64,000 nucleotides of DNA, from positions 31,068,421 through 31,132,420 of the forward strand of contig OW799233.1 of the NCBI GenBank assembly GCA_941918925.1. The letters are read 5' to 3'. This stretch comes from Phyto melanocephala (Eukaryota > Arthropoda > Insecta > Diptera > Rhinophoridae). A program made the position numbers and the translations under genes. Under the pieces are notes generated by a model. The model made no database searches and was not told where the DNA came from. It worked only from the letters and a program-made list of their open reading frames with translations. Of the stretch, positions 1 to 12,779 are shown piece by piece (positions within the stretch are counted from its first letter, which is position 1; every line of letters begins with the position of its first letter).

Positions 1-1480
1 TGTAAGGGAGAACTTAAAAAAATTTTGTGACAAAAACTTAAATGAATAACCGACTATTTTATTTTATGCAAAGTAGCTTTAACTTTTGGAAAGTTTTCTG
101 CATTATATATTTTTCATATATATTTTGCTCTGCCATCCATATTCTTATGTCCTGTGTTAAATAAAAAACCAAGAAAATAATTTAAATTTCATTAAAGCTT
201 AGAGCAAAAAAGCTTTAGAAAAAAATTTCGGTTTATACAAATATTTATCAAGTTGCCGTTTCTGATGTCACTCACAGTCATATATCTAATTATATGACTC
301 TAAGATATGGCTATATATACATAAGGCTCATAAAACTCAGGGGTTTCGTAAAAAATTGAAATATCATATTATTTAAATAGCGTCTCTTAACTCTACTTTC
401 TTTATCTAAATTGTACCAAAATTATTATGTTGGTAATTACATCAAATAAAAGAATACATACTTAAATTTGTAATAAAGTAAGTACGAAATTAAAAGTAAA
501 TATATCAGACGGACTGTGAAACAGATTTATGGATTTATTTTTAAACTTCAAAAGCAAAGACCCGGTGCGCATCGGCATCCTTTACTAAAAAAATAATTAT
601 TCAGATGATTTAGATTTACAATAGAACTACGCTTTAAGCTATTGTTAATTGGATTTAAAAGAATTATATCTGTCGTAAAATTTTTATCACAGTCTGCAAG
701 CAAGAAAATTCAATACTTTTGTTTTTTGTATAGCATTTCTCTTAGGAATTTCAAAGCAATATTATATTCCTTTCAGATAACTAGTTACAGGTTAAGAAAA
801 TTGAAGAATCAAACTAGGCTATTTTTAGAAATATTGTTACCCATATATGTAAATTTGCAAAACGAACTAACTAGCATTTTGTAAAATAAACAGCGGAAGT
901 AAAAATATTAAAAATAATTTTGGTTTTTAAACTAAATTTCTTTGATAAGTTTTTTGTATACAGTAAACAAAAAATGTGTACATACACCTTACACTGAAGA
1001 GCAAGCCAAGAGAATTCTATATTTTTAAAACAGATAATAATTTGTAAGCAAAAAACTTCAATATTTTTGTTGTATAATTATTTAACATTAAATTACGAAA
1101 CATTTTGTAAATGATTTGATTAAAAGAATTACGTTAATATTACTAACAATTTTTGGTTCACTGTCCAGATGCCATACTAAGCGATGCCATACGTTTCAGA
1201 TCTGCTTTTCTTTATGACATTCGTTGACTGTCTAAGAAATGTCATCCTTTCTGAATACGAAAGAGAAAAAATTCAACAAATTTGTGCCAACAATTATGCA
1301 TATTGAATACGCTTGGCACAATGTTCGAGAGAATAGTTGGATGACAGGAGATGAAGTTGAAATATTTAGAAGGGCTCATCTAAAACCAGTATGGCTTCCG
1401 AAAAAGAAGAGGCATGAGAACCCAACAATTGTAAATAACTTTTGCACAAATAAAACACTTGATATTAATTAAGCATTTAA
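1..1480. other. AT-rich intergenic DNA, no gene recognised
   Basis: This stretch is AT-rich with frequent stops in all frames. A 77-codon open frame at 1239-1472 has a mixed amino-acid composition, but I recognise no family and see no splice context, so it is not called. It ends just before a degraded reverse transcriptase fragment. Confidence 0.5.
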
Positions 1481-1489
1481 TTCGGTTAA

Positions 1490-1735
1490 GTAAAGCGTCA
1501 TCCGAGAATCATTTCGAACCATACAATCTATTATTGGAGACTACATGAGTAATCGGGTCTTTTTGCATAACATAGACAATGGAGTTATATAATACAATAT
1601 GACACCTAGAGTCCCACAGCGGACACTTTCTATGAACTATCATGTACGATGGCCTGCTGAACCTTAACTATCAGGACGGGACGATACTTATAAAATACGC
1701 AAATGATGTGCTTTGGTAGTAACATGTCCATCGGA
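1490..1735 (+). pseudogene. Degenerate non-LTR retrotransposon reverse transcriptase fragment (R1/jockey-like)
   Basis: Conceptual translation across two frames gives pieces of the reverse transcriptase palm. A VPQ-type block (normally GVPQGS) near 1610 is followed by IMYDGLLNLN and then KYANDVLW near 1700, where intact elements have a YADD or FADD box. The second catalytic Asp appears to be Asn. The reading frame shifts between blocks and stops interrupt it, so this is a short dead LINE relic. The LWNIMYDG-like spacing suggests an R1-clade or jockey-type element. Assignment is from remembered motif order only. Confidence 0.6.
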
Positions 1736-1879
1736 AAAAACACGTTCATTGTACAACTGCTACGATGTTTTTCCTAAAATTTACAAACGGAAATCGACAT
1801 TTTTCAATTTCAATACAACCGATAGAACCAATATTGAGATCAAATGAAAGTTTTTGAGTATTAAAATATTGTTAGCTAA

Positions 1880-2130
1880 GAAAGGAAAAAAATCCAATAT
1901 ATCATCCTTGATTTAATGGCTAACATATGAGTCAAATATAGTAGTTACGGCCTTGTCCCTTTAACCCTTATAATATTTGTTTGGCCAGTGAAAATTCCAA
2001 GATGGCGCCTTAAACAATATTGCGGAGCAACATTTTTTAGCCCCAACAATATGGGTATCAAATAAAAGAGCTTGGCTGGTAGAACACAAAAATCAAAGAT
2101 GGCATCGGAAATAATATTGAAAATGTGAGA
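1880..2130. repeat. Fragment of fly interspersed repeat
   Basis: Phrases such as 'gatggcgcc', 'caatatgggtatcaaataaa' and 'aaatcaaagatgg' resemble the interior of the repeat copy at 47.5-48.3 kb. No termini are visible. It is a probable old fragment of the same dispersed family. Confidence 0.35.
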
Positions 2131-3228
2131 TTAAACGAAATCCAAAATACAGAATAAAATACCATGTGGTATATATATATAAATACCATGTACATGACGA
2201 TGAAGGGTATTATCAGATTCGGCACAGTTTTAAATTAAAAGATTGCAATGGTGTGATTATTTCAATTTTAGATTATGTCGACTTAAGCAGTTATTTCTTT
2301 TTGCCACAGATATATTTAAATGTATGTGAAGTACTTTACGCGTTACAATGCAGAAAAGGAAAATTGTTTTATATTGTTTACCAATATTAAGAAAACTATT
2401 GCTTGCTTGCAAATACCACTTTTGTGTCACAAAATTCTAGTTAAAACCAGCTCATCCAGCATAAACAATTTGTAAAATCTAAATTTCCACAACATGTTTA
2501 AAAAGCCAAAAACTACTTAATAAGTTTTTACTTTAAAACTTTTTAACTTAAATACTTTGCTTAAGCAATTAAAAAAAAAAATACTTTGAAATAGATACCG
2601 CAATATTGATAAGTTAGTCGTTAATAATGAATTAAACACTAAATTATTGTTAAAGTTAACGTGCCAGAATTATTATTTTTAATTACAATAATTATGAATA
2701 ATCAGTAAATAACGATCATTACAAACGAATGCTTTTTATTCTGTAAAAAAATATTTTGATTAAAAATAAATATGTATAATTTATAAAATAATAAACTAAA
2801 ATTATCTTACCTCAAAGTTTATGAACAAAATTAAATTAGTGAGTACGTACATACATATGTAGTATATACAGTGTTTATTTTAACAGCTTTATTATCACAA
2901 ATATTAAAAGCAGATTGTAACTATAAAACAAATTTGCACAAAATGATACACAAGTCCTCCCAAAATAAAAACAAGTGCGATTTGACTTTCAATTCATTCG
3001 GACCAACAATAACAAAAAAAAAAAACAATCTGCCCAAGAAAGTCAAGTGAATGTTTTTCTTCGTTTGATTTGCAACAGTTTCACTTCAAACGTTCAACCA
3101 ACAACACAGATTGCGGCTGTAACGGTGTCGTAGAATATTATATTTAACATTTTGTATGAGAATTGTAGATCTATTAAATATCATTCGATTTAAGTGGAAA
3201 ATTGAATTGTTGTTATTATTGGCATAAA
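2131..3228. other. Upstream region of the first arrestin-domain gene
   Basis: About 1.1 kb of AT-rich sequence precedes the ATG at 3229. It should hold the promoter and 5' UTR of the + strand arrestin-domain gene. I see no unambiguous TATA or initiator arrangement that would fix a start site. No repeat family is recognised here. Confidence 0.4.
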
Positions 3229-6200
3229 ATGGCAATTACATGTAAATTTCAGTTATCACGCATTTCTAATATCTATTACAGTGGTGAGGAAATTACCGGT
3301 ACGATAACAATATGCAGTTTAAAACAGCGGCAAATTGAGGGTAAGAAAGTTGATGAGTGGGTGGGTGGATGGTTGGTGTAAACAAGTGTGTGTTTGCTCA
3401 AAACTAATTTGTGATATGTTTAGATAACATACATACATATGTATTCATATAAGGCAACTCATTTGAAGTATGTAGCATTTGTTTTGCTTCCGTTTGCATA
3501 GTTTGTATTGTGTTTCCCAAAATTGAATGTAGACAGTGATGGGTGTTCGTTGGACAATTTTTAATTGAAGTGAGTTTACGCGTGTGAAATGAAAAAACAA
3601 GAAATATGTTTCCTATACCACTAGTTCACATTATAAATCTGATAGCGTAAAAATATTACTTGTACATGTCATATCTGTAAAAGAATTATTTCTTTTTTGA
3701 ATAAACATTCAGGTAATAAATTGTGATTTTTCTGTGAGCATTCAGTTTACGCAAAATAAGAATTGAAATCTAAATAAATTTATCATGAATAAGAAGTTCT
3801 CGAATGCATTAGATTTATATACAATAAAAATACATAATAAAATACTTGAATTAGCTGTGATCATGCTTGTCATATAAAATATGCTAAAGGTGTCAATAAG
3901 CATTTATTATTTATATATTGAAAATCTTAAAATAAATGTACTATGTAACTAAAATTGTAATTCCAATTAAAAGTTGAATTAAGAAATAAATTATAATACC
4001 CCACTGTCAAGTTCCTAATAAAATAACTATAAATTTCGTGTGCAGCTTTTCGATCCCTTTGTAATGTACGCTTGTTCCAAACAAATTTTAATTGACTACG
4101 ACGATTAAAATATATGTGTTTTTTTCCTTGATAAAAGTCCAAAAAAGATACACTGATTTAGAAGGGTATATTCACAGCCAAGCTTATTTTATTATACCCC
4201 TCAACTGTAATGACATCGTCGGCTTTGTTGTCAGCCTTCTTAGAGAAAAACTTAAGAACTTTCTAAATATGGGTTGTAAAACAAAACATGGCTTTACGAC
4301 TCTCTGAGCGATATAGAAACATGTTTCTTTTATAATTTGTATCCATATTGGTCACTTACGTGTTTGCAATTTTTCTGAGCCGATAAAACACTTACTTCGA
4401 AAGAATTTTGGACCCAATTTTTTTTACATAAAAAAATGTCTGTTGTTTTTTAATTTTGAGCTTAAGGTCAGTTTTTTATATTAAAACTATCTTATTATTT
4501 TAGCAGGTTAGGTTAGAGGTTGTTATAAAATTAATATACAAAAGTTTCTGTGCGTAAATTAAGATTTATTCCTATATTAAAAAAAAACAAGTAAGAGCAC
4601 TATATTCGGCTGTGCTGAATCTTTTATACCCACCACCAATTTTCTGTACAGGGGGGCTTCAAAAAGTTGATTTCAACAAGACTGACAGAGCTTAATCGAC
4701 TCCCCTATTCATAAGCTTCCAGAAAATATATACTTTATGGGGTCGGAAATAAAAATTGTAGAAATTTCACACGGAATGATAAACCTATATATACCCTTTT
4801 TCACTGTGTGAAGGGTATAATTACACTTAAGTTAATCGATAAATAGTGCTGATGAAATCGTAGTTGGTCTCGATAATGCATTCCACTAGATTAATATCGG
4901 AATAGTTTTTAAATATTTTTAAATGATTACAATTTAATTGAATAAATGTTTTACAAAGTTTAATTTTAGAAAAATCAAAAATTATTTATAATAAATTTAA
5001 GAATAAAATGTTCAAATAAATATTAATTTATAATCATTTCATAAGTTTTGTGAATATTCCTTAAGGCATTTAAATATCAATATTGTTTTAAGAAAAACTT
5101 TTTATGTATACAATTCAATTCTTCTTAATATACAATATTTAGTAAGAGTTGATTTAAGACAACTGTTGACAAATATCTAAAGCTTATCGGTAATTTCTCC
5201 TGTAATTATATAGACTTAATTTCAATATATGTCGTTTTACTTTTTATTCTAGCTCAAATTGTTTTCGGCCTTTGGTTATATACACATCACACCAAGTTTA
5301 GAACCATCTTGTACAATCATTCTCCATGTACATATAGAAACAACAATTTTCACCATTAAAAATATACAAAAAATAGATTCTAGGGCTTAGAAGAACTATT
5401 GAAATCTTGGTTACTCGCAAAGAAAATATATAACCGATCAAAAGAGTGCTGATGATGAAACCGTAGCTGGTTTCGAAAATGCATTTCACTCAGTTAGTAT
5501 CAGATGACTAATTTTTCCTTGACATTCTTGTCGTTATCGCATTGAACTTATAGCCTAAAATTTAAATATAATACAAATAGAAAAGTTCATAAAATGTAAC
5601 ATTAAAATACGGGGTGATTATAATCTACTACTTATGATTGGATTGTATGATTACAGATAAAACATATGAGGCATTTAAATTTTTATACCCGCCACCAAAA
5701 AAATGGTGGGGGTATATTCATTTTGTCATTCCGTTTGTAACACATCGAAATATCCATTTTAGACCCCATAAAGTATATATATTTTGAATCGGGGTTTCAT
5801 TTTATAACAATCTAGCTATGTCCGTCCGTCTGTTGAAAGCACGATAGAGGTCGGACTGAAAAAGCTAGGGGGCTCAATTTTTTTCAGATTGTGTCTTATA
5901 CACAAGGCTTGTTTTGTATTGCAAATGGGCTAAATCGGAACATTAGAAAGAGAGTTATAGCTCGTAATACGTGAGTAGATCAAGAAAACCGTGTGGTTCC
6001 AACATCGGATAAAATGAAATTGTGTCCAACTGCATTTACGTAGATATAGTGTATGAAAATTTATACAGCATAGTATATTTGTCGGTCTATATAAAATTTA
6101 AAACCTAATGAAACTGACAGAATTAGAGCTACGATAATGAAATTTTGCAAACATTGCTGTTTGGCCAAAGGATGTTTTCTAACGGGAAATAAATATGACA

Positions 6201-8575
6201 CGCATACTTTTACGCCCACTTCCCATATAACGCTTTATCCCAAATTCATATAATTTCTCTATGAACACAGATTTCGGAATAATACAGGACTATATTGAAA
6301 TATCTTAGTTGTATGCATAAGCAGAAACAACTTCGACACGCCTACTATAACGCCCACTTTTCACGTTATCTACCGTTAATGAAATTTAGAAGCTCATAAA
6401 ACCGACAAAATTTAGGGGTATAATGATGCAATTTGCTACATATATCCTTCTAGTCAATGTCATTGTTATTCCAGAAAATTTAGGTGACATGCCCACTTTA
6501 ACGCCTACCTCCCATAGAACGGTTTATCTTAAATTCATATATTATTTCTCTATGGACTAAATTTTTGGGAGAAAAAAGAACTATATTGAAATATCTCAGT
6601 TTTATTTATTAGCAGAAACTATATCGAAAAGCTTATTTTGACGCCTTCTTTAACGCCTGCTTTTATTGAAAGACTAAATTTACGAAAACCTTTTACTAGC
6701 ATATCGAAGTTTTACGAAGAAAGTGATATATATTTTAGTATAAAGAGATTATTCCATAGCGATTACTGTTAATAACAAAATAATACATTTTTTGTTATAA
6801 AGAAACTCAAAATTGGTGGTGGGTATAAAAGATTCGGCACAGCCGAATATAGTGCTCTTACTGGTTTTTTTTTAATTTGACTTTATTGTACTTGCTGTAA
6901 GTGTGAGTATAAACAATATTTTCTGTATTATCAATAGTAGTATCAAATTTTTCTTATAATAATTTACCTGCTTCTGCCAATCTCTCTGCCAAATCACTGG
7001 TTAAGTGTGCCCTCTAGCATCAGCCTTAAACTAATGTATAATGGCACCTTAAGGTATGTAAAACAAAACCATAAACCGCATAAACCGTATCCGAAGAAGG
7101 TAAAACTATATTGATCGGAAGGATAAGTTCAATATTAAAATCATTCGGTCTACGTTTTTTTTTCTAGTAGATTTTTCCAATTTTTAACACAATCACGCCT
7201 CTGCATTATTTGTGATTTTAATAAAGTTAATTGCGATGTTAACCGAAAGTGCGAACACACTTTTAGATTAGATAAAATATTGTTTATAACTGGATATCTC
7301 TGTCATTTTCATGTCTGTTAATATTTTTTTAAATATTTATTTTGCAGCAATTATACTTGATTTTTATGGTCAATCAACGGTACAATGGTGGGAATTAGAT
7401 AAAACGAAGGAAAGCATTATGCACAACGACTTTAGTACCCAAGAAGTATCAGAGAAAACATTTTGCAATGATCAACAAAAACATGTTTGTAAACAGCTTA
7501 AACTTGATTCAGAGATGTTTGACAAACAGCTACAGCCACATGTTGAATATACACACAACTTTTGTTTCGTAATACCACAACAAGTACCGGCAACATATCA
7601 ATGTCCATATGGGCAAACAGACTACGGTTTACGGTTGCTTGTGCAGCATGCAAAGAAAGTCAATAAAGAATTTTACCAAAGAATCGTTGTTAAAAACAAA
7701 CTTGATTTAACACAGGAAGTCATATATCGAGAGGTAAGTAATCTTCCATAAAATCCATAAAATTCATACTTAACTAAAAACGAACATAACAAACATTTGT
7801 ATTGTCTAAATATAATACCTGTTGATTTTGTCTTTGTTTTTGTAAATGTTTTTTTAACAGCCCCTTACTGTTTGTCGTCATAATGAATTTGGCCATTTAA
7901 GTTTGCAAGTACCTTGTAGCGGTTTTACACCAGGTCAAAAAATTCCTTATCATATTGAATATCAGACAACACAAGCCGATTGTAAATTATTAATAAAATT
8001 AAACTGTTTTACCAGATGTCGTTGCATACGTAGCAAGAGAAATGAATACAAACAAATAAAACAAATTGTTAATTATGAAAAACACCTGTCGTGCAATGTT
8101 TCATCCCACCTCAATGTACCCCTTCATAGCCAGATCTCCAGTATCGATGACACTGAGTTAATTCTTCGTGTTGAATACACGCTGGAAGCAGTTTTGCTTA
8201 ATGCCAATAAAAAAGCTATACTCTATGTTATGTTACCTTTAACAATTGGCACAACACCATGTTATAGAGCGGAAAGGGACATCGTACAAAACTATATGTG
8301 CTACGATAATTTTGGTAAGTTATCTGATATGAAGGCAGTTAAATTTTATTACATTTTTAATATAAAATTTAATTGTAATAAATCTATTTTAAAAATTTAT
8401 AGGTTCCTCTTCAGCTGAATTAACCTCCTGCCAGTTTTCCACCAATCATCCAGACATTTCACATTCAGTGGGTGATGAATTATTTGACTCAATGCGGATT
8501 TTGCCCATAAAATGTAGAAAGCAGTTAAGGAAGTCATTGAGATATTGTTATAAGAAACTAGTTAAAATTATTTAA
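3229..8575 (+). CDS. Arrestin domain-containing protein (alpha-arrestin/ARRDC family), four exons
   Basis: Coding exons are 3229-3340, 7348-7733, 7861-8314 and 8403-8575. All introns are GT-AG with matching phases (1, 0, 1), giving 374 aa. Exon 1 (about residues 1-37) holds the first arrestin strand with YYSGEEITG, matching the family's 'YYPGE-x-x-x-G' start. Exon 2 holds the rest of the arrestin N domain, with VQWWE at 49-53. Exon 3 is the arrestin C domain, including CSGFTPGQ near its start. Alpha-arrestins are cytosolic adaptors that usually recruit NEDD4-type ubiquitin ligases to membrane proteins through C-terminal PPxY motifs. This tail (318-374) is short and basic and has no PPxY, so ligase recruitment by that route is not expected. 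The start is chosen because it precedes the first arrestin strand directly and has an A at -3. Intron 1 (4.0 kb) contains two interspersed repeats. Function beyond the fold is inferred. Confidence 0.88.
4586..4820 (+). repeat. Short copy of (GTCY)-core fly interspersed repeat, copy A
   Basis: The copy opens with 'caagtaagagcactatattc' and continues through a 'gctgtgctgaatcttttata' block. It ends with 'cactgtgtgaagggtataat'. The same ends bound the copies at 44.5 and 59.3 kb. Most of the interior is missing, leaving about 235 bp. Such dipteran repeats (mini-me/DINE-1-like) are non-autonomous. It lies in intron 1 of the arrestin-domain gene. Confidence 0.65.
5680..6869 (-). repeat. Full-length interspersed repeat with GTCY core, copy B
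   Basis: This 1.19 kb copy runs in reverse. It starts at 'tatacccgccaccaaaaaaa' and ends at 'ggcacagccgaatatagtgc'. The terminal blocks recur at 29.6, 31.1 and 32.6 kb. It contains a short GTCC/GTCT run near 5820 and several 'cgcccac' phrases spaced 100-150 bp apart. No open reading frame of interest is present. It sits in intron 1 of the arrestin-domain gene. Confidence 0.7.
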
Positions 8576-8938
8576 TATCGAAACTTTTTAACAGAAAATG
8601 TATCAGATAACCACTGATCTGACACCTCGATTTAGGTAAAAAAATGTTTGATATTTAGGCTAAATATATTAACTTGAGATTTGTCCTTGGATACAAAATG
8701 AAAAGGAATGGGTAGAAGAATGTAATAAAAGCTAAATATGAAAAAAATTAAGTCCATAGTTTTTCCTTTTTTTTGACGAATATTTGCGACAAAAAATTGA
8801 TCTTTTCGTGTGGTCAAGGGGTAACTGGGACACCCCTTGACCACACGATCAATATCTTTGGCAATTGTTACTACAGCGATTGTCAAACTCTATTGCCAAT
8901 ACAAGATATTAAAGTGTGAACCGCATGAAAATGTATTA
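8576..8938. other. 3' flank of arrestin-domain gene, contains a strong hairpin
   Basis: The roughly 360 bp after the stop codon holds AT-rich sequence with an 'aataaa' at 8724. The only conspicuous structure is the perfect hairpin listed separately at 8808-8848. Confidence 0.4.
8808..8848. repeat. Perfect 16-bp inverted repeat (hairpin)
   Basis: The arm 8808-8823 (cgtgtggtcaaggggt) is the exact reverse complement of 8833-8848, with a 9-nt loop. A few more bases pair outward around a small bulge (attgatc/gatcaat). It is GC-rich against a very AT-rich background. It lies 233 nt past the stop codon of the + strand arrestin-domain gene and could fall within its 3' UTR or mark the centre of an old palindromic element. 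Confidence 0.8.
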
Positions 8939-10141
8939 AGGAGTGTATCAAGAAAAAAATTATGGTTGCTTTAAGTTAAATAAAACTCAAATTGTGCAAT
9001 ATAGAAACTCTTTAAAATACGCAAATTTATTGCCATATTGAACAAATTTATTTAACATTGAAATCTTTATTTATTATTTCATATACATATATAAAATTAT
9101 CGACTTGCCTTCCATTAAAGATTTTACAGTTGCTTTTGTTACCTTTTCGGAGGAGGTGGTCTATGTACACTTTAAATTGGACATGTTCTGTGCATCTTTC
9201 CTGTGTTCTTCAATTCCTTTTTTACAAGAGCCCAGTACCTTTCCACAGGCCTAATTTCTGTACAGTTAGGTGGATTTGCCTCTCGTGGTATAAAAATAAC
9301 ATTTTTCGTTGAATACTACTCAAGTGCCTTTTTTCCATAGTGATATAATGGCAAATTAGGCCAAAAATATGTAGGTAAAAGTCGTTTTTGCATGCACTCC
9401 GAGATATAAATTTCTACACGAGAAATTTCTTAGGGAATTTTGTTTGTTTTTTTGTCCGGAACTCTTCCTGAAAATGACCTATTTCATTATCAGCATAAAA
9501 ATCTTGGATGGGAAGTTGAGAAAAGTCTGCCAGTACGTATGTTTCGTCATCCATCACACAACAGGTGTATTTTTTTATTAAATCTGCCTTCAATTTTTTC
9601 GCTCGTATTTCGCTTCTAAGTTCTTTACCGAATTGCGATCTTGAACTTTCTGAACTTGGTATGTCTTCAGTCCAGCATATGCTTTGCACCTTTGGACAAA
9701 ACTATTAGAGCATTTCATCGTACGCGCTGCTTTTCTAATAGAAGTATGAGGTGCTTTTTTGAACAGTTGCTCTACTTATTATACCTTACCAATATCTCTT
9801 GGACCTTTTCTATTACCTGCTATTTATAGGTTTTCTTACAATGCTCTGGTCCTCCCTTTACCGTTTAATGGCATTTGAATAGTTCGAGGGTGAACTTTAA
9901 ATTTTTTGCTATTTTTTTAAAAGTCCATGACGGATTTTTTGAAAAGTTTTTATTATATTTTCAAGTACTTTTTTTTTGCAGTCCATTTTGATCGTTATAA
10001 CAATTGAAAATTAATGAGTTTTCAAATAATAGTATCTGACATATTTATAAAAGCTAACGTGATAAAAAGAAAAATTATTTATTGCGCGATTTGAGTTTAA
10101 TATAACTTAGTGCAACTACCAATTTTTTTCGATACATTTCT
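8939..10141 (-). mobile_element. Tc1/mariner-type transposon, inactive
   Basis: The element is 1,203 bp. Its terminal inverted repeats are imperfect: the left end starts aggagtgtatca, and the reverse complement of the right end starts agaaatgtatcg. Similarity extends about 50 bp, and TA dinucleotides (8937-8938, 10142-10143) flank both ends as expected. The transposase on the minus strand is broken. An N-terminal helix-turn-helix region (about 10000-9700) is frameshifted. A block at 9689-9414 carries CVMDDETYV, the first catalytic Asp region. A block near 9370-9200 carries FWPNLP (Asn where Asp is expected) and RPVERYWALVK with the final acidic residue. Size and motif order fit a complete but dead IS630/Tc1/mariner copy. 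Confidence 0.85.
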
Positions 10142-10240
10142 TAGAACACATATTTAGCAAAACTTACATTGCTGAACAACAATCTTTTAACACAAGCTGT
10201 AAAATCCAATTGCAAAGAAATAAAATGTTACAACAACACT

Positions 10241-11332
10241 ATCCAGCAAAAAAAAATTTTGACTAATACAATGTTAATAATTCATAAGTGCAAAAAAATT
10301 CATGAAGAATGCAAATACAAAATAGTAAGTCATTATTGATGTGCTTCAAAATACATTCAAATACATGCAAAATAACTTAAACAATTTATGTAAACAAACA
10401 TTATTAACTCATGAAAAATGGGCTTTTGCATCTACTGTGCTGTTATTAAGTAGAGTGAAGTGAATTTTATTAATATATTAGAAAAGCCCGGAGCGCGTTG
10501 CTACGCCCCTGAATTCAAAATTTTAATTGAATATAAATTGCAAAAAGCTCAAAATTATAACTTTTTTTAATGGGCGTGGCACTGCTCATTCTTCAAATCA
10601 AAAAATCGTATAGTCATGACAGCTCAATATGTGTGCGCAAAGTTTCAGAAAAATCGATCCAGCGCCAGTAGCTTAAAATTATAACTTATTTATTATGGGC
10701 GGGGCATTGCACACTTTATAATCACGAAGTTGTAAAATCATGAGACCTCATTATGTGAGTGTAGAGTTTCAGAAAAAGCAATGAAGTTCAAGTAGCTGAA
10801 AATTATATCTTTTTTTTAAGGGCGTGGTGCTGCCCACTTTTCTAATCACGCAATTGTAAACTCATGACAGCTCAATATGTGTGTAAAGTTTGAGAAAAGT
10901 CGGTCCAGTGCAAGTACCTCAATATTATAACTTTTTTTTATGGGCGTGGCCCTGCCACAAAGTTATATGTTCTTGACAGCTCAATATGTGTGCAAAGTTT
11001 CAGAAAAATCGGTCCAGTGCAAGTACCTAAATATTATAACTTTTTTATGGGCGTGGCCCCGCCCACTTTTTGCAACCCATAAACACTCCCTGGAATGTGT
11101 ACAACAACTTAACAAAGTTTGAGTCCGATCGGTCTTACAGTTTCGGAGTCTATCCTAACATACACATACACACACACACATAAACACACACACAGAATTT
11201 CACTTTTATATATATAGATTCACATTCTCTTTAATGACACGTTAATGTTAAAATCATGCTTGTTTCACCTAAATTAAATTGAACTCATGCATTTATTTCT
11301 TTTGCATGTTTTTTTTTTTTTTTTGGCTGGCT
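10241..11332. mobile_element. MITE with CCAGCAA ends, interrupted by a tandem-repeat element
   Basis: The left end (tccagcaaaa near 10242) and the right end (ttggctggct near 11325) resemble the ends of the copy at 23823-24198. Internal phrases are shared too, including 'actcatg' and 'gttaaaatcat'. The two halves are separated by the 0.75 kb tandem-repeat element at 10471-11219. This is therefore an older MITE split by a later insertion. Confidence 0.5.
10471..11219 (+). repeat. Tandem-repeat dispersed element T1 (about 120-bp units)
   Basis: The element begins at 'cggagcgcgttgctacgccc' and ends at 'cacttttatatatatagatt' after a CA-rich stretch. Between these are degenerate units of about 120 bp. 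Each unit has 'gggcgtggc', 'tgcccac', 'catgacagctcaatatgtg' and 'tttcagaaaaatcggtccag'. A second copy lies at 27310-28192. No coding capacity is seen. The ends recall 3' tails of some insect retroposons and also Helitron-like repeats. The class is unresolved. Confidence 0.7.
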
Positions 11333-12779
11333 AATGTTTAAGAGAACACCGCAGAAAAAACGGAAAACATATTAAAATTAACATTGTAGTTATAAAAAAA
11401 TTTAAGTTTTTAAATATATTTCAATATATAATGGTGAAAGAATCGTTTTGATCGAATGGCTTTGGTGAAATTTATTTAGATAGTATCTAAACGCCTACTT
11501 TTTATTTACATTAATTTTGCAAGTGGTTTCCTGAAAAAAGCGGTGAATTCTGTGAAGAGACACAGGGTTTTGAAGTCGAAAAAATTGGGTGTGTAAGATA
11601 GGGAAAGATAAAAATTACAACCAAATCCCGTATTAATTATTATCTAAACGTTACTGTCATAAAATTTTAAGATAGAGGATTTTGAATATAAAGCAGTCGC
11701 TCATGAGCTGGAAGGCTATGCACTGGCATTAATTTGAAAGTGTAAGAGTTGTGTGTATTTTTAACATATTACCAATTTTAATTTTTTTTTAGTTATTTCA
11801 GACAAATTTTATATTTAATTTTAACATATAAATCAAAAAATTTTATTAAATATTATTTCTTTTTTTTGCTTATATTTTTCAAAGAATTTAGTTTTATTTA
11901 TATTTTATTTCACTTATAAGCTAAAGGTATATAACAAAGTTATAAATAAAAATGTTAATATTAAAAATTTGTTAAATATTCTTTTATCTAAAAAACATCT
12001 ACTTAATATTTAAATACGAAAAAAATACGCTTAGCGAAATATTTAGTACCTATAAATTGTGCAATTATGCTTAAAGGCCAAAGGCTAGAAATTAATTAAA
12101 AAATAAATACAATAACATAGAAACAAAAATAGAAGACTTGTATTTTATTATAATAATTTTAAATTAAAATATATTGTTTTTATATTTGATTTTTATTTAC
12201 TTATTTTTTTTTTAATTTAAAAAACAGATTTCTTTATATAAATTGTGCAATTGTTAACATTTAAATAGGGAAGAATTTATTATTAAAAGTAAGAATCTTA
12301 AGAGTAGTTTTTAATTGTTTTAATATATATTATTGTTATTTTTAGTATATTTCCTTTTTTAGTTGTCAGCTTTACCGAATTAATTTTTAAATTTAATCTG
12401 TAGAGAATTTTATGCAGTTTTGTAATAATTATTTTTGTTTGTTTTTTTTTTCGAAGTTTTAAAGCGAAATAAATATAAAGTATTTTACATTTGTTTCAGA
12501 TTTGTTTGTTCGATGAAAACACCTTATTTCCATTTAAACATTTGTGTAATTAATTGGCTTTTTTTTATTACATTATTGTTTAACTAAAGTGGTAAAATTT
12601 TACTTTCTCAATAAACTTTTAATTTTACTGATGTAACGGGTATAACAAATTTTTTTCAATACTAGAAAAGCAGACTTACCACGCTTGAGAAGACTGTGAA
12701 TAGTACAGAATCAAGTGAACATTGATTGTGTGAAGGAGAGTGTTGCAGAATATTCAGAAAATTTAAAACAAAAATATTC
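11333..12779. other. AT-rich non-coding stretch
   Basis: I see no gene or delimited element here. Poly-T and poly-A runs are common, and sequence before 12660 is extremely AT-rich. Confidence 0.4.

Noticed and set aside
1239..1472. 77-codon open frame with mixed composition
   Set aside because: No family match, no splice context, and it lies beside a LINE scrap. Too weak to call a gene.
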